From Pachypanchax playfairii (lineage: Eukaryota > Chordata > Actinopteri > Cyprinodontiformes > Aplocheilidae): DNA of 64,000 nucleotides. This document shows positions 11,147 through 22,082 of this stretch, piece by piece. The notes beneath the pieces were generated by a model that ran no database searches, had not been told where the DNA came from, and worked only from the letters and a program-made list of their open reading frames with translations. The DNA is taken from assembly GCA_006937955.1 (NCBI GenBank), contig SSNP01000139.1:745188-809187 (forward strand), written 5' to 3'. A program made the position numbers and the translations under genes. Position 1 is the stretch's first letter. Each line of letters opens with the position of its first letter.

Positions 11147-14100
11147 AGATGGATTGAAGGATTTCAGTTCTGCCTCACTTGGTGTTAATGGTTGGGAGAT
11201 TATGAGGATACTAATATAGAACTTGCTAGCTGCAAGGAGAAACTCAAAGTCCTCTTTACAAATGAATCAATATGCAACATGAAGTGCTGTGGGGCAGGCA
11301 AACTAAACTCAAACCTAATTATAAATGATCTGTAAACACAGGAAAACTAAAACAGCTAACACTTAAAATAGAATCTGTTTTACAAAATAAAACAGGAAGT
11401 GATCCAAACTCATAATTAGGAGGAAAATACTAAACAAATGCAATACTAAAACCCACAGACCAATAACATGTACAAGCAAAAAATAAAGATGTAAAAGAGT
11501 CCATCGTATTCTCTGCTTGCCTTTGTATATTAATACTGTTGTTGGAGGCCATTTTATAATTGAGATTCTGACCAACAGATGGAAGGTGGATATTATTTTG
11601 TCGGCTCATACATTAGGAAGGAAGCTGGTGCATCTGTCTGCCTGTGCATGTGATTACATTTGCAACAGGCATGGGTTTGTCTCAGCAAGTAAAACCAGAC
11701 AGAGTGTAATACTTGATTCCAATTTACAAGCTCTGAATGCCAAATCGCCCTCATGATTGGTTTGGAGGATGACTTATTTCTAGACTCCCAACTGCAGTAA
11801 ATGTTGAGGGAAAATCACTTCCTTTGCTGTTTTTCAATCATCTCTTCCTCCTCTATGTCTTTTTGTGTGTGTCTTGTCTTCCCAATGCAGCCTCCAAACA
11901 GGCATAACAAACAAAACAAAAAAGAACAGGTAATCTGATTGATGTTAGGCTTGTGTTTTAATCTACAGGAGTGCTACTTCACCACTGTGTCCTCAGTCTG
12001 AAGTGTTTGGGCTTTAGAGGGAGGCTGCTTTACCGTTATGAAAACAGAGAAAGAGGCAGAATGTAAATCAATATCCCTGGAACACACCAGAGACATTCTA
12101 TTTTATTAAACATTTTCCCATTAAGTCTGTAGCTCAAGCATTGTAGATCATTCCAACAAAGTCGTAAATCACAGACAGACAGCAGTATTGGAAACAATGG
12201 GCAGGATCAGGGGAGATTACCAAGAAACAGAAGCTATTTGCTGTTTTGTTCTCCTGGGACCTACATGTATCTTGTTTTTATACAATATACAATGCAGCTG
12301 GGGGAATGTTTTAGTCATGTTGTTGCATCAAAATCATATTGTTTTGCATTGACGCAGAACAAACATTTTCACGTTACAGACATGACTTTTTTCTTGAGTT
12401 TGTAGGAAATTGCCTGTTACATATAAAGTTACTGCTGTTTGGGGTGAAAAAGTAATAAATATGAATAAATGCCTAACAACGCAAAGTGGATAAAAATAGA
12501 TAGGGATGTAAAAAATAAAGTTACAAAAAATATATTACATTAATGATACATAAAAAAACATGAAGACCAAAAAAAGTAAGAGTCTAAAATAAAAACAAAT
12601 TAAAGCATAGAACAGGCTAATCAGGAAGGTATCAGTGCTATATGCAGCAAATGCTAAGTAAATATAAGTCATATGAAATAAATACCCTGGGAAACAGTGC
12701 AAATGGAAAACCACCACATTTTTGGGGGATGTTGGAAAAAAATTAACGGTCCCTAATTTTAACAGGAAAACTTGTTTCATATACAGTATGAATTCTCAGG
12801 TTTGAATGCTGTAAAAAGAGCTCTGATGGTTGACCATTTAGAGTAAATGAAACATTGAACTTTTTTCAGTTTTAATTTAGGGTGGCTTGTTTTCAAGGTT
12901 TTTCACACTAGTGCTGGTAGTGAAGATTGAAACAAAGTTTTACCTGAATTTAACAGAAAAAAAATCACAAGTCAAGTAGGTCTTTATGTCTCCAAGACAA
13001 TCTGAAATAAGATGATTACGTATATCCCATTTCAGCATACATTAGAAATGTATGTAATGTTCCCAGATGATGTTGTCTAAAAGAGACAGTTAAATGTGGG
13101 TGTTTTCAACATAACATTGAACATGTATGCCATGTTTACAGATGATGTAGGCTAAAAAAAACATATACTATATAGAGAACAGCATTGGACCGAATGCATG
13201 ACCCTGTGGAACACAATGCCTATCTCTAGTAAGTAAAGAGGACACTTCATTAACATACAAATGGAAACTGGAATGGAAAATGGAAATGATCTGAGAAAGC
13301 AGAACCCCGAATCCAATGACATACTCAAGTCTATGTAATAATCATTTCTAGTCAACAATGTCAAAATTTGGTTTTTGTGAACCGTTTGGGGAAAAAACTT
13401 TAATTCACTGTTTCTGGTCGGATCACTGTCTTTCAAATAAAATATTTTAGTGTTTAGACCACTTCCTCATTATCATCCATCACTACTGGTCTTTTATAAA
13501 AGCTGCCATCAAAATGATTTGTGCAAAAACAGCCTGTAAATAAGCTACTAGTAAAAACAAAATTCTCACTGTTGTGTGTGAAGACTCCTCTACTTTTCTC
13601 ATTGTGATGCAATATGCTGTGTTTACATATTAGTAAAATTACATTATTATTTTACTTTTATTTTTTTCTAGGTTGTAGTTTTCAGGTGCTTGCATTCACA
13701 GAAGCTCTGGACAAGATAGTAGGTAGGGGTTCAGTGCAGCACCCGGGGCCACTTCAGTACAACAGATGGCTGTTGCTGAGATGGAATCTGTTACTTTTTG
13801 CTTCCAGGGTGTTCTCCTCGAGTGCTAAACCACCCCACCGCTCATTTCGAATTGTACTTTGTTGGAGGCCATTTTCAAAAGCAGATGGAAGATTGTTTCA
13901 GGGACTCGTGTGCAAGAGAGGAAGTTGGTGGATCTGCCTGAGCAGTTTGTTCTGATGGTATCATTTCCTTTGCATGGTGGTTATTAATGTGGTCATGTCA
14001 CGGGAAATTTATATAGAAAGCACTTTAAGAAAACAGGATCATAAATTTCCTGTGTAGAGTACAAATATTTTCAAGGCAGATAAGAGAGGAGATGGACAAA

Positions 14101-14690
14101 AGACAGGAAGTGTTTTTTAATCACATTTTTAAGAATAAAAGTTCTTCTGTCAGTAGAATAGTCTTTAATACAGTAATTTGTCTTTTAGTCATTTTAAATC
14201 AACATTACTGGGAATTGCTGAAATCTAAAATATTAACATATCTTTTACTTTAAATTGTGTAGATTTTATTATATTTATTTATTTTACAATTTTCTTGGTG
14301 CATTCTCTGAGGAGGTTGGGATAACAGGACAGAGATTGAATGCTCCTGTATCATCACAGCATCTTTGTTATTCATATCCATCTTTTCACAGCAGTCTAAT
14401 CCACATGCATATTCAGCATGCCGCAGACAATCAGGGGCTCTGAGCAGACAATGTGATCCAGTCCACAGGGAGGTGTTGGCTGCTTCCTCAGGGCTGTTTG
14501 TTGACAGCAGCTTGATGTAAATGAGAATAGCACAAAATTGCATCACGGAGCATAAAACTGTGTTGCATGTAAAAAAAAAATCAAATAAATCAACATGTTC
14601 TTTTATAACACAGCATGATATCTACATTTGTTGTGGCTTAAATAAATATTTGTTGGACTGATACAAACTGGTTTTATGTATATATACATA
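11147..14690. other. Long AT-rich stretch with a weak internal duplication
   Basis: No exon is recognised. Two segments, 11527-11650 and 13858-13941, share TTGTTGGAGGCCATTTT and an AGGAAG.TGGTG.ATCTG block in the same order, suggesting diverged copies of an unnamed repeat. Purine-rich low-complexity sequence covers about 12440-12780. Confidence 0.4.
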
Positions 14691-14890
14691 CAGTGGGGCA
14701 AAGAAGTATTTAGTCAGCCACCAATTGTGTAAGTTCTCCCACTTAAAAAGATCAGAGAGGCCTGTAATTTTCATCATAGGTATACCTCAACTATGAGAGA
14801 CAAAATGAGGAAAAAAAATCCAGAAAATCACATTGTCTGATTTTTAAAGAATTTATTTGCAAATTATGGTGGAAAATAAGTATTTGGTCA
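14691..14890 (+). repeat. Left terminal inverted repeat with two internal direct repeats
   Basis: This 200-bp arm pairs with 16093-16292. It carries an outer transposase-binding-type repeat AAGTATTTAGTCA at 14704-14716 and an inner one AAGTATTTGGTCA at 14878-14890, 174 bp apart. This is the IR/DR layout known from the Sleeping Beauty group of fish Tc1 elements. Confidence 0.9.
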
Positions 14891-15002
14891 CCTACAAACA
14901 AGTAAGATTTCTGGCTTTCACAGACCTGTAACTTCTTTAAGAGGCTCCTCAGTCCTCCACTCGTTACCTGTATTAATGGCACCTGTGTGAACTCGTTATC
15001 AG

Positions 15003-15010
15003 TATAAAAG
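15003..15010 (+). promoter_or_regulatory. TATA-like box of the transposase gene
   Basis: TATAAAAG lies about 45 bp upstream of the transposase start codon, outside the inverted repeat, and is kept in the second copy at 60167-60174. Its role is inferred from position. Confidence 0.5.
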
Positions 15011-15053
15011 ACACCTGTCCACAACCTCAAACAGTCACGCTCCAAACTCCTCT

Positions 15054-16076
15054 ATGGCCAAGACCAAAGAGCTGTCAAAGGACACCAGAAACAAAATTGT
15101 AGACCTTCACCAGGCTGGGAAGACTGAATCTGCAATAGGTAAGCAGCTTGGTGTGAAGAAATCAACTGTGGGAGCAATTATTAGAAAATGGAAGACATAC
15201 AAGACCACTGATAATCTCCCTCGATCTGGGGCTCCACGCAAGATCTCACCCCGTGGGGTCAAAATGATCACAAGAACGGTGAGCAAAAATCCCAGAACCA
15301 CACGGAGGGACCTAGTGAATGACCTGCAGAGAGCTGGGACCAAAGTAACAAAGGCTACCATCAGTAACACACTACGCCGCCAGGGACTCAAATCCTGCAG
15401 TGCCAGACGTGTCCCCCTGCTGAAGCCAGGACACGTCCAGGCCCGTCTGCGGTTTGCTAGAGAGCATTTGGATGATCCAGAAGAGGATTGGGAGAACATC
15501 ATATGGTCAGATGAAACCAAAATAGAACTTTTTGGTAGAAACTCAACTTGTCGTGTTTGGAGGGGAAAGAATGCTGAGTTGGATCCAAAGAACACCATAC
15601 CTACTGTAAAGCATGGGGGTGGAAACATCATGCTTTGGGGCTGTTTTTCTGCAAGGGGACCAGGACGACTGATCCGTGTAAAGGAAAGAATGAATGGGGC
15701 CATGTATCGTAAGATTTTGAGTGAAAACCTCCTTCCATCAGCAAGGGCATTGAAAATGAGACGTGGCTGGGTCTTTCAGCATGACAATGATCCCAAACAC
15801 ACCGCCCGGGCAACGAAGGAGTGGCTTCGTAAGAAGCATTTCAAGGTCCTGGAGTGGCCTAGCCAGTCTCCAGATCTCAACCCCATAGAAAATCTCTGGA
15901 GGGAGTTGAAAGTCCGTGTTGCCCAGCGTCAGCCCCAAAACATCACTGCTCTAGAGGAGATCTGCATGGAGGAATGGGCCAAAATACCAGCAACAGTGTG
16001 TGAAAACCTTGTGAAGACTTACAAAAAACGTTTGACCTCTGTCATTGCCAACAAAGGCTATATAACAAAGTATTGA
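15054..16076 (+). CDS. Tc1-family DD34E transposase, full length
   Basis: The 340-residue protein cuts and pastes its own element at TA sites in the nucleus. Residues about 11-46 form the first helix-turn-helix of the paired-like DNA-binding domain and about 68-112 the second; a basic RSGAPRKISPR linker lies between them where this group has its hook and nuclear-localisation region. The catalytic domain has D153 (WSDETK), D244 (QHDNDPKH) and E279 (NPIEN), with 34 residues between the last two, and a glycine-rich KHGGGNIMLWG box at about 187-197. The length and catalytic positions equal those of the Sleeping Beauty group. The start is chosen because the downstream sequence aligns from MAKTKE and the TATA-like box sits just upstream. 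No stop, frameshift or catalytic change is visible. Expression is not shown by the sequence. Confidence 0.96.
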   Translation: MAKTKELSKDTRNKIVDLHQAGKTESAIGKQLGVKKSTVGAIIRKWKTYKTTDNLPRSGAPRKISPRGVKMITRTVSKNPRTTRRDLVNDLQRAGTKVTKATISNTLRRQGLKSCSARRVPLLKPGHVQARLRFAREHLDDPEEDWENIIWSDETKIELFGRNSTCRVWRGKNAELDPKNTIPTVKHGGGNIMLWGCFSARGPGRLIRVKERMNGAMYRKILSENLLPSARALKMRRGWVFQHDNDPKHTARATKEWLRKKHFKVLEWPSQSPDLNPIENLWRELKVRVAQRQPQNITALEEICMEEWAKIPATVCENLVKTYKKRLTSVIANKGYITKY

Positions 16077-16092
16077 GATTAACTTTTGTTAT

Positions 16093-16292
16093 TGACCAAA
16101 TACTTATTTTCCACCATAATGTGCAAATAAATTCTTTAAAAATCAGACAATGTGATTTTCTGGATTTTTTTCCCTCATTTTGTCTCTCATAGTTGAGGTA
16201 TACCTATGATGAAAATTACAGGCCTCTCTGATCTTTTTAAGTGGGAGAACTTACACAATTGGTGGCTGACTAAATACTTTTTTGCCCCACTG
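16093..16292 (+). repeat. Right terminal inverted repeat
   Basis: Inverse of 14691-14890 with a few mismatches; it carries the inner (TGACCAAATACTT, 16093-16105) and outer (TGACTAAATACTT) direct-repeat copies in reverse orientation. Confidence 0.9.
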
Positions 16293-16294
16293 TA

Positions 16295-16782
16295 CATAAT
16301 ATTATAACAAATTACTGTACTGTGCATACAGACTAAACTGGTAGGATTTTTGCGATGGTTAAGTTTGAATCTGAACCTTAGAACTTTTAGTAGCAGATCT
16401 TGCCTGAACATTTCACAAATCATCCATATGTCTTGATTCAAACAGCTTTCCATGTGTTTAAATATATTTCATCAGTCAGGAAGGTGCACAGGCAGAAAAA
16501 GTAATGACATTTAATATCACAGCTGCAGGGTGTCCTGTGGTAGGATTTATTATGAACAAAACCTAATTTATCTTCAGCTTCTTTCCATTTTTTCCTTCAT
16601 TATTCATTTTTTTGTAAACTTCAAAAAATGTTTAGCAGTAAATCCCCCACTGAATCTTTAAAGTGTTTTAATGAGAGGCCTATTTATTTTAAAACACTTT
16701 CCCTTTTTACACTATTTTTTATAGTTTAAAGTAAACTGATTGCAAGTTTATGTTCCAGAATATTAATTCCGTAATAGTGCTA
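16295..16782. other. AT-rich DNA without recognised features
   Basis: Short stretch between the Tc1 element and a LINE relic; nothing recognised. Confidence 0.5.
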
Positions 16783-17667
16783 TACATGGTGGCAGCTTGT
16801 TGGAGTAGCTCTGTGACATTGCTAGCATTTTTTTTGTTCTTTTGAGTATTTCTTGCTATTTTGATTTTGGTGCTGTGCTGATTGAGGTTTTTTTTTTGCG
16901 TGATTTGTCACTTTTTTGCCACTTATTATGGTGTGTAACCATGGCAACAATAGACTTGTTTACTGGAAAGAGCAGCTAACTGACATTTCTAAGGCTCAAA
17001 TAATCCTCAAATTGAAATCCTGGATCCCTGATGAGCTCAAAAGAAGACGTGGATGCAGGGCAGGAGCAAAGTGAAGAAGGAGGAAGTTTAAACCTTCACT
17101 TCCATCAGTCATATTGACAAATGTGAGATATCTTGCTAACAAAATGGATTAACTTGAAACTCTGTTGAAGACCCAGCCAGAGTATCAGGAATGCAGCATC
17201 ATGTTTTACTGAGACATGGCTAAAGGAGCATATCCCGGACTCCAGGGTGTCTCTGTCTGGCTTTCAAACAATATGAGCAGACAGAGATTTGAAGAGGAGC
17301 GGCAAAAGAAGAGAAGTTTGTCAGCTGACCACATCTGCAGTCACCTGTTGGGAGCGGGGCATCAGAGCAAGGGACATGAAGAGGTTGAACAGATTGATAA
17401 GGATGGCTGGTTCTGTTCTAGGGACTGATCTGGAGTCTCTTCAGTTGATTGTCCAAAGGAGGATGAAGAACATGATGGAAAACCCTCATCGTCCTCCTCG
17501 CAACACAGTAACTCAACAAAGTGTCTTCAGTCAGAAGCTTCTTCAGACCGCTACAGGAGATCCTTCCTGTCCACAGTTAGAACCCTCGTCTCCCTAAATA
17601 AGAACTGAGCTACAACAACACTTAATTTCCCCTCGGGAATTAATAAAGTATTTTTGATTTGATTTGA
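16783..17667 (+). pseudogene. Internally deleted CR1/L2-type LINE
   Basis: Both ends of one LINE are present without its middle. At 17041-17270 the plus strand gives RRRGCRAGA, then LPSVILTNVRYLANKMD and, after a frameshift, FTETWLKEHIPDSRVSLSGF, the start of the endonuclease domain. Near 17270-17300 it jumps to the ORF2 C-terminus: TTSAVTCWERGIRARDMKRL, NRLIRMAGSVLGTDLESLQL, then a serine-rich SVFSQKLLQ end. The 3' terminus is TTTCCCCTCGGGAATTAATA followed by a TTTGAT tail at about 17655. An intact member would be several kilobases. A likely 5' untranslated part begins near 16783. Confidence 0.78.
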
Positions 17668-18529
17668 TGTTGGACTTCCAACTTATGGACTTATACTGTA
17701 ACTTAGGAAATGATCAGAAAAGATTTTGAATCACTCAAAAGTTTCATCTTAAGAAAAGAGAAACTTTTTTCTTACTGTTTAGTGTAAAAGGGAGCAAATC
17801 CAGACAGTAGTGATGAGCAGCAACATACCAGCATTTCACAGTAAATAATGGAAAACAATCCGGATTACTGGTTAATCTCAGTGTAAGATGTTGTGTCAGT
17901 AATAGTGAGGTCACTGTTTGGGCTTGCAAAGAAATGTTTCTTAAATCCTCTGAGCTCTGCCTCTGCACACTTACAGGACACTTCAAACAGAGCAAAACCG
18001 GAAATGACCATCATAACAAAGATTAGGATTGTGTCCTTTTGCAATGAGGCTTCAAGGCATGTGAAGCATGCATCAAAGCTTGTTTCTTATAACACGTGGT
18101 GACGTGTGAAGCCTCTCGAGGTGGCCGCAGCATGTGATTGATTCAGGAAAGGTTGAGATTGTTGACATTGGCAATAGCAGATAAGACTGGGCTTTTTCCT
18201 TATGGGCACAACTCTGCTGATCAACCCAAAAATGCATTTTCTTCACAAATGTGACACTATTTAGGAGAAATAAACAGGATCGCCCTTGCCCAGAAGTTTT
18301 GCTATAACAAAGCAATAACCCACCAAACACAAATGTCCTGTCTTTTTGTGCTAAATTTATAAACTTGTGTATTTGTATAAGTTTAGTTTAGTTTAAAGCC
18401 AGGAAAGTTTTAAATTGTAGCATTTTTCAAAGCAAGAATTCTGATGCCCATCTCTTTTTTTCAGATCAAAAATTCTATTTGTTGTTGGCACATGAGGCTG
18501 AAAGTAGCTTAAAAATGTGCTTATAAATT
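17668..18529. other. AT-rich DNA without recognised features
   Basis: No exon or repeat family recognised. Confidence 0.5.
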
Positions 18530-18849
18530 TACACGCTCCATGGTGTCGCAGTGTTTGTCTGGAGTGTGCATTTACCTTCATGTATGTTTAGATTTCCTCT
18601 GGGTTTTCCAGTTTCTTCCCACTTTCCAAAAAATATGCACATTCATTAGTAACCCAAAAGAGGCAACTACAAAACTAGACTTCTATTACTTCTTGTAGAA
18701 GTCCAATTGGCCTTGTATGGAGAACTTTTTTGGATTGACATGCCCTGAATAACTGAAAATCTACACAAATAAGTAAATTAGTGTGTGTGATTGGTTGTTT
18801 ATCTTTTTTCATTGGCCCTGTGATGGACTGGTGACCTGTCCAAAATCAC
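18530..18849 (+). repeat. Degenerate tRNA-derived SINE, body
   Basis: Body blocks TTCCTCTGGGTTTTCCAGTT, TTCCCACTTTCC and CCTGTGATGGACTGGTGACC match the family at 43945. The expected tail of this SINE (CTGTGCAGGATAAAGGGTAA, then GATGGATGG) appears only at 19022-19120, so 18850-19020 looks like an insertion that splits the copy. Confidence 0.65.
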
Positions 18850-19020
18850 ACTCAGAATCAGGTTTATTTGGACAAATATGTTGCACACACAAGGAATTTG
18901 GCTCCAGTTCACTTTGGCTCTGTCCAACAGTGCACCCTCTCTCTCGACCAGGGACCACTGAAGACAGACACCTGTTCCTTGTGACCATGAACATGATTTA
19001 TCCATTCAGCCCTAGTTTTC
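18850..19020 (-). repeat. Short LINE-end fragment nested in a SINE
   Basis: The block starts AGAATCAGGTTTATTTGG and contains ACAAGGAATTTGGCTCCAGT, a common fish LINE 3' end in reverse orientation; a related stub lies at 57115-57185. It separates the SINE body from its tail. Confidence 0.5.
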
Positions 19021-19021
19021 T

Positions 19022-19120
19022 GTGCAGGATAAAGGGTAAAGAAAACTGATGGATGGATCATAAGTGGCATGGACTGGTAGAACATTTTTATGTCAGAAGA
19101 TGGATGGATGGATGGATAAT
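19022..19120 (+). repeat. SINE tail and (GGAT)n tract
   Basis: The SINE 3' end is followed by a short GGAT tandem array at about 19097-19120, as is usual for this family. Confidence 0.65.
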
Positions 19121-20459
19121 AAGTTTTATATTAAAATTAGAATGTATTTTTCTTTAGAATAAAGACTTAGTTAAGTATAAACAGACTAGTGAGACGATAC
19201 CTTGCTTGTTGCACATGAGAGTTCAGGTTGGTATACTCGTCTGCCTCTGAGCCTGTCTTCCTTTAGCATGTTTGGAGCAACACAACAGTGCTGTCAACAA
19301 GCTAATCCTCCTGAGGGGTATCAGCCTTTTTTTGCTTGCAGGTTGCATTAGTGACTCAGCGTCTTGCCTTCAGAATCAGCTGCCTCCAGATCATCATCAA
19401 CAGCAGAGTGACTGTCAGTATGAGGCAGTTACAGCTGCCACATCATTTCATTTCATTTACACTGCTGGGTCAGCCATTAGCGTCCCAGCAGTGATGGTAC
19501 AATTGTCTGTATGACTGTATCCAAATATGTAATGAACGTGATGCTGTGAGCAGAATTATGTAACACTGGCTTTGATTATAATTGTTTCCTATTGATTTTC
19601 AATATAGGTCAGAGAACAATTTACAATTTAAATATTCTTATGACACTGTTAAGCAATACAAACAACTAAAAACAGTTGTTCTCATGTTTCCTTAGATGAT
19701 GAATATGTTTAATTCTTTCACCTTCTTAAGTGATGCAATAATATCTGAAAACAACCAGTACAATTATTACATTTTGCTCCCTTGATCTCATTTTAATAAC
19801 CAAAACCAGAATGTTTATGATTGTGGGAATATACACATTTATTTTCGTCTCAACAGTTCCACGTGTTATTCTTTTGTACATGGATTATTCCAAATGTTAT
19901 GGGTGGGAGAGAAAATGTTGATCTGTTTTGCAATGTGTAGAAATCCAAAATGAACCTTGAAACAACAAAAAATGAGTATGTATCAATACGCATACTGTGT
20001 AGCAGTATCTTCTACTTTTCTTGATGTTTCTCTTATTAATTTTAAACTGTTTTTATGGGAAAAGGTTGTATTTATTTGATTAAGAAGATGAGGTTAAAAA
20101 CAATATTTCATGAGAGAACTGTATCTGTTTTTATTTATCAGCTAGTTTTTAGTGGCTTGGTTATATTAACGAGATGTTTTTGTTTAGATATCAGTCTTCA
20201 TGAGCAGTTTTAACTGTCCGTGGTCACAGTAATGTCTGTGTTTATGTTGCTAAGCCTCATTTTTCACATCCTGGCTTCTAAAATGGCATTCTGCAGCTCT
20301 ACAACCTAAACAGTATACTGGAGACAGTAAAAAGCAATTATTACCTGAGCAAAGACAGTTGTTCAGTTGAGAAAATAATATTGTGCAAAAATCAAGAGGG
20401 GTATGAATAATAACACTGTCTTAACCAATTAAACAATCTTGTGTTATGAATAAATCTCA
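19121..20459. other. AT-rich DNA without recognised features
   Basis: No exon or repeat family recognised. Confidence 0.5.
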
Positions 20460-20720
20460 GCTGCTCAGGGTGTTTGGGAGCCGGTGCCTCCTCCAGCGGT
20501 CACTGGGTGAGAGGTGGGATTACACCCTGCACACTCTGCCTGTCCATAACAAGCCACATAGAGCCAAACAACCGTTCACTCTCTCTCACACATAGTTGTT
20601 AATTAACCTGTTGTGCATATTTTTCATCTGTGAGAGTCCTTAAAGAAAACTCATGCAAACATGAGGATAACATGCAAATTCCATGCCTGGTTTTGAGCTT
20701 CTTGCACCACTGTGCTCAAG
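20460..20720 (-). repeat. Degenerate tRNA-derived SINE
   Basis: In plus-strand reading it contains GCCACATAGAGCCAAACAAC, CCGTTCACTCTCTCTCACAC, AATTAACCTGTTGTGCAT and ATGCAAATTCCATGCC, which are the SINE body blocks in reverse. Confidence 0.7.
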
Positions 20721-22007
20721 CTCAAGTTTAAGTATGTGTAAATTAGAGCTATTAAGGTTGGACGGTATTGACAGCATCTTCAATGGGTTTGTGTCCAAAG
20801 GTTATTCAGTTGTACATCCAGTTACAGTGGTTTATTAAAGTATGTGATATTAATTACATTAATATAACAACAATATAACAGTAATAACACCGCAGACAAA
20901 AAGATACACATAAATATGGACAATAAAAACAATATGGCTGCCTTTCAGCTTTTCGGAGTGAACATTAACCTGGAGCAAAATCAAAAGATAAAAGATTTTA
21001 AAGTTCTAGCTGATTAGCTTTTTGAAAACCAGTAAACAGTAATAACAGTTACATTATAACTGTATATGGAAAACACAATAACTGGAAAATATCCACGATG
21101 AATGCTGCTCATTTTTTTTACTTCCACTCCTGATAGGTAAAGACAATTAGAAAACAGATCACAAGCCTGCTGGCAACCATAAAGCCCATTTAGCAGACCT
21201 GTATCCACCTCACCTCAGAGTGCATCGCTTACACAAACATAATGTGATCTGATGTTTCAGATGCTGCTTCATCAGTCTACACCATATGTCCAAAATCAAA
21301 CACACAAAACTTATATAGTCTTTTTGGCAAAAACACTTCCTGGAATATTATTTTCCTGCTGTTGTCATAAAATACAAGCTGCCATCTAATCATCCATCTC
21401 CAAGCTCAGGCTGCTAATGCTTCCAAGTTCTTTTAAAGAGATGGGGAAGAGTTTATTTGCTTCTAAGTGTGTTTACATAGTGTATACGTGTGTAGTTTAG
21501 GTTGAAAACTACTTAAAACAAAGCTGATTGTTCACTTTATGACATGATATAATTTGACCTTGATTTTACAGTTTACAGAAGCTTCTAATCATGTTTTTCT
21601 CTCACCAACTATTTAAAAGTCTGTGGCCTTATCCCACCACATAGAAAGAGTTTTGCTGTGGAGTCTGACAGTGTTAACAGAAGTAAAACCATCTCCAGTG
21701 TTTACTTGGTCTATCCTCGCTCACACTTCCCCTTACATAGATTAAGCCTCAGAAGCTGCCTCTTGGCAATTAAATCTATCAGAGGGCAGCACAGAGCGCT
21801 CCGTCAGAGCTGTTCCAATTATTGCAGTTTAAATGAATATGGATTCAAAAACTTTTGACAACACACAGTCCAGTTAATTTGCAACTGGGGACTTAGAAAA
21901 AAAAAAAAAAGAGTTTTTCTCCTGTCATGTCTCCTCGTTTGTTTTCCTTTCTCCTCAGATGAACACAGACGTCTCATTTACTATCCTCTTTTCTTGTGTG
22001 TTTACAG
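20721..22007. other. Presumed ntrk3 intron DNA upstream of the first exon in the window
   Basis: AT-rich with a poly-A run at about 21897-21910. It ends with a pyrimidine-rich tract and TTTACAG, the acceptor of the next exon. I found no sequence resembling the TrkC signal peptide and cysteine-rich N-terminus anywhere to the left. Confidence 0.55.
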
Positions 22008-22082
22008 ACATATAGAGAACTGGACAGGATTGCAAACTCTGAGAAACGTCGATATGGAGCTCTACACCGGACTACAGAGACT
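22008..22082 (+). CDS. ntrk3: ntrk3 (TrkC) exon: first leucine-rich-repeat segment
   Basis: A 75-nt exon between TTTACAG and GTGAGT. After one base completing a split codon it encodes HIENWTGLQTLR followed by NVDMELYTGLQR, with the last codon split again (phase 2 to phase 2). The HIENW and VDMELYTGLQ strings are specific to TrkC among the Trk receptors as I recall them; TrkA and TrkB differ at these places. TrkC is the neurotrophin-3 receptor tyrosine kinase of neurons, and this exon forms part of the extracellular leucine-rich repeats. Exon size and phase equal the second coding exon of Trk genes. The first coding exon is presumably upstream of the window. Whether this is a teleost a or b paralogue cannot be decided. 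Confidence 0.88.

Larger units (their letters stand above)
14691..16292 (+). mobile_element. Tc1/mariner element, apparently intact (copy 1)
   Basis: The 1,602-bp element starts CAGTGGGGCAAAGAAGTATT and ends in its inverse, with TA dinucleotides at 14689-14690 and 16293-16294 as the target duplication. It has 200-bp terminal inverted repeats and one uninterrupted transposase gene. A second copy of the same length at 59855-61456 differs by only about ten substitutions by eye, so both inserted recently. All parts needed for autonomous movement appear to be present. Confidence 0.96.

Noticed and set aside
15107..15703. A 198-codon minus-strand open frame (repeated in shorter form at 60271-60684)
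   Set aside because: It lies antisense to the Tc1 transposase and exists only because of that gene's codon use; it has no family resemblance.
20370..20420. Possible Tc1 right end (AGAGGGGTATGAATAATAAC)
   Set aside because: Only one short resemblance; no matching left end and no transposase relic nearby.
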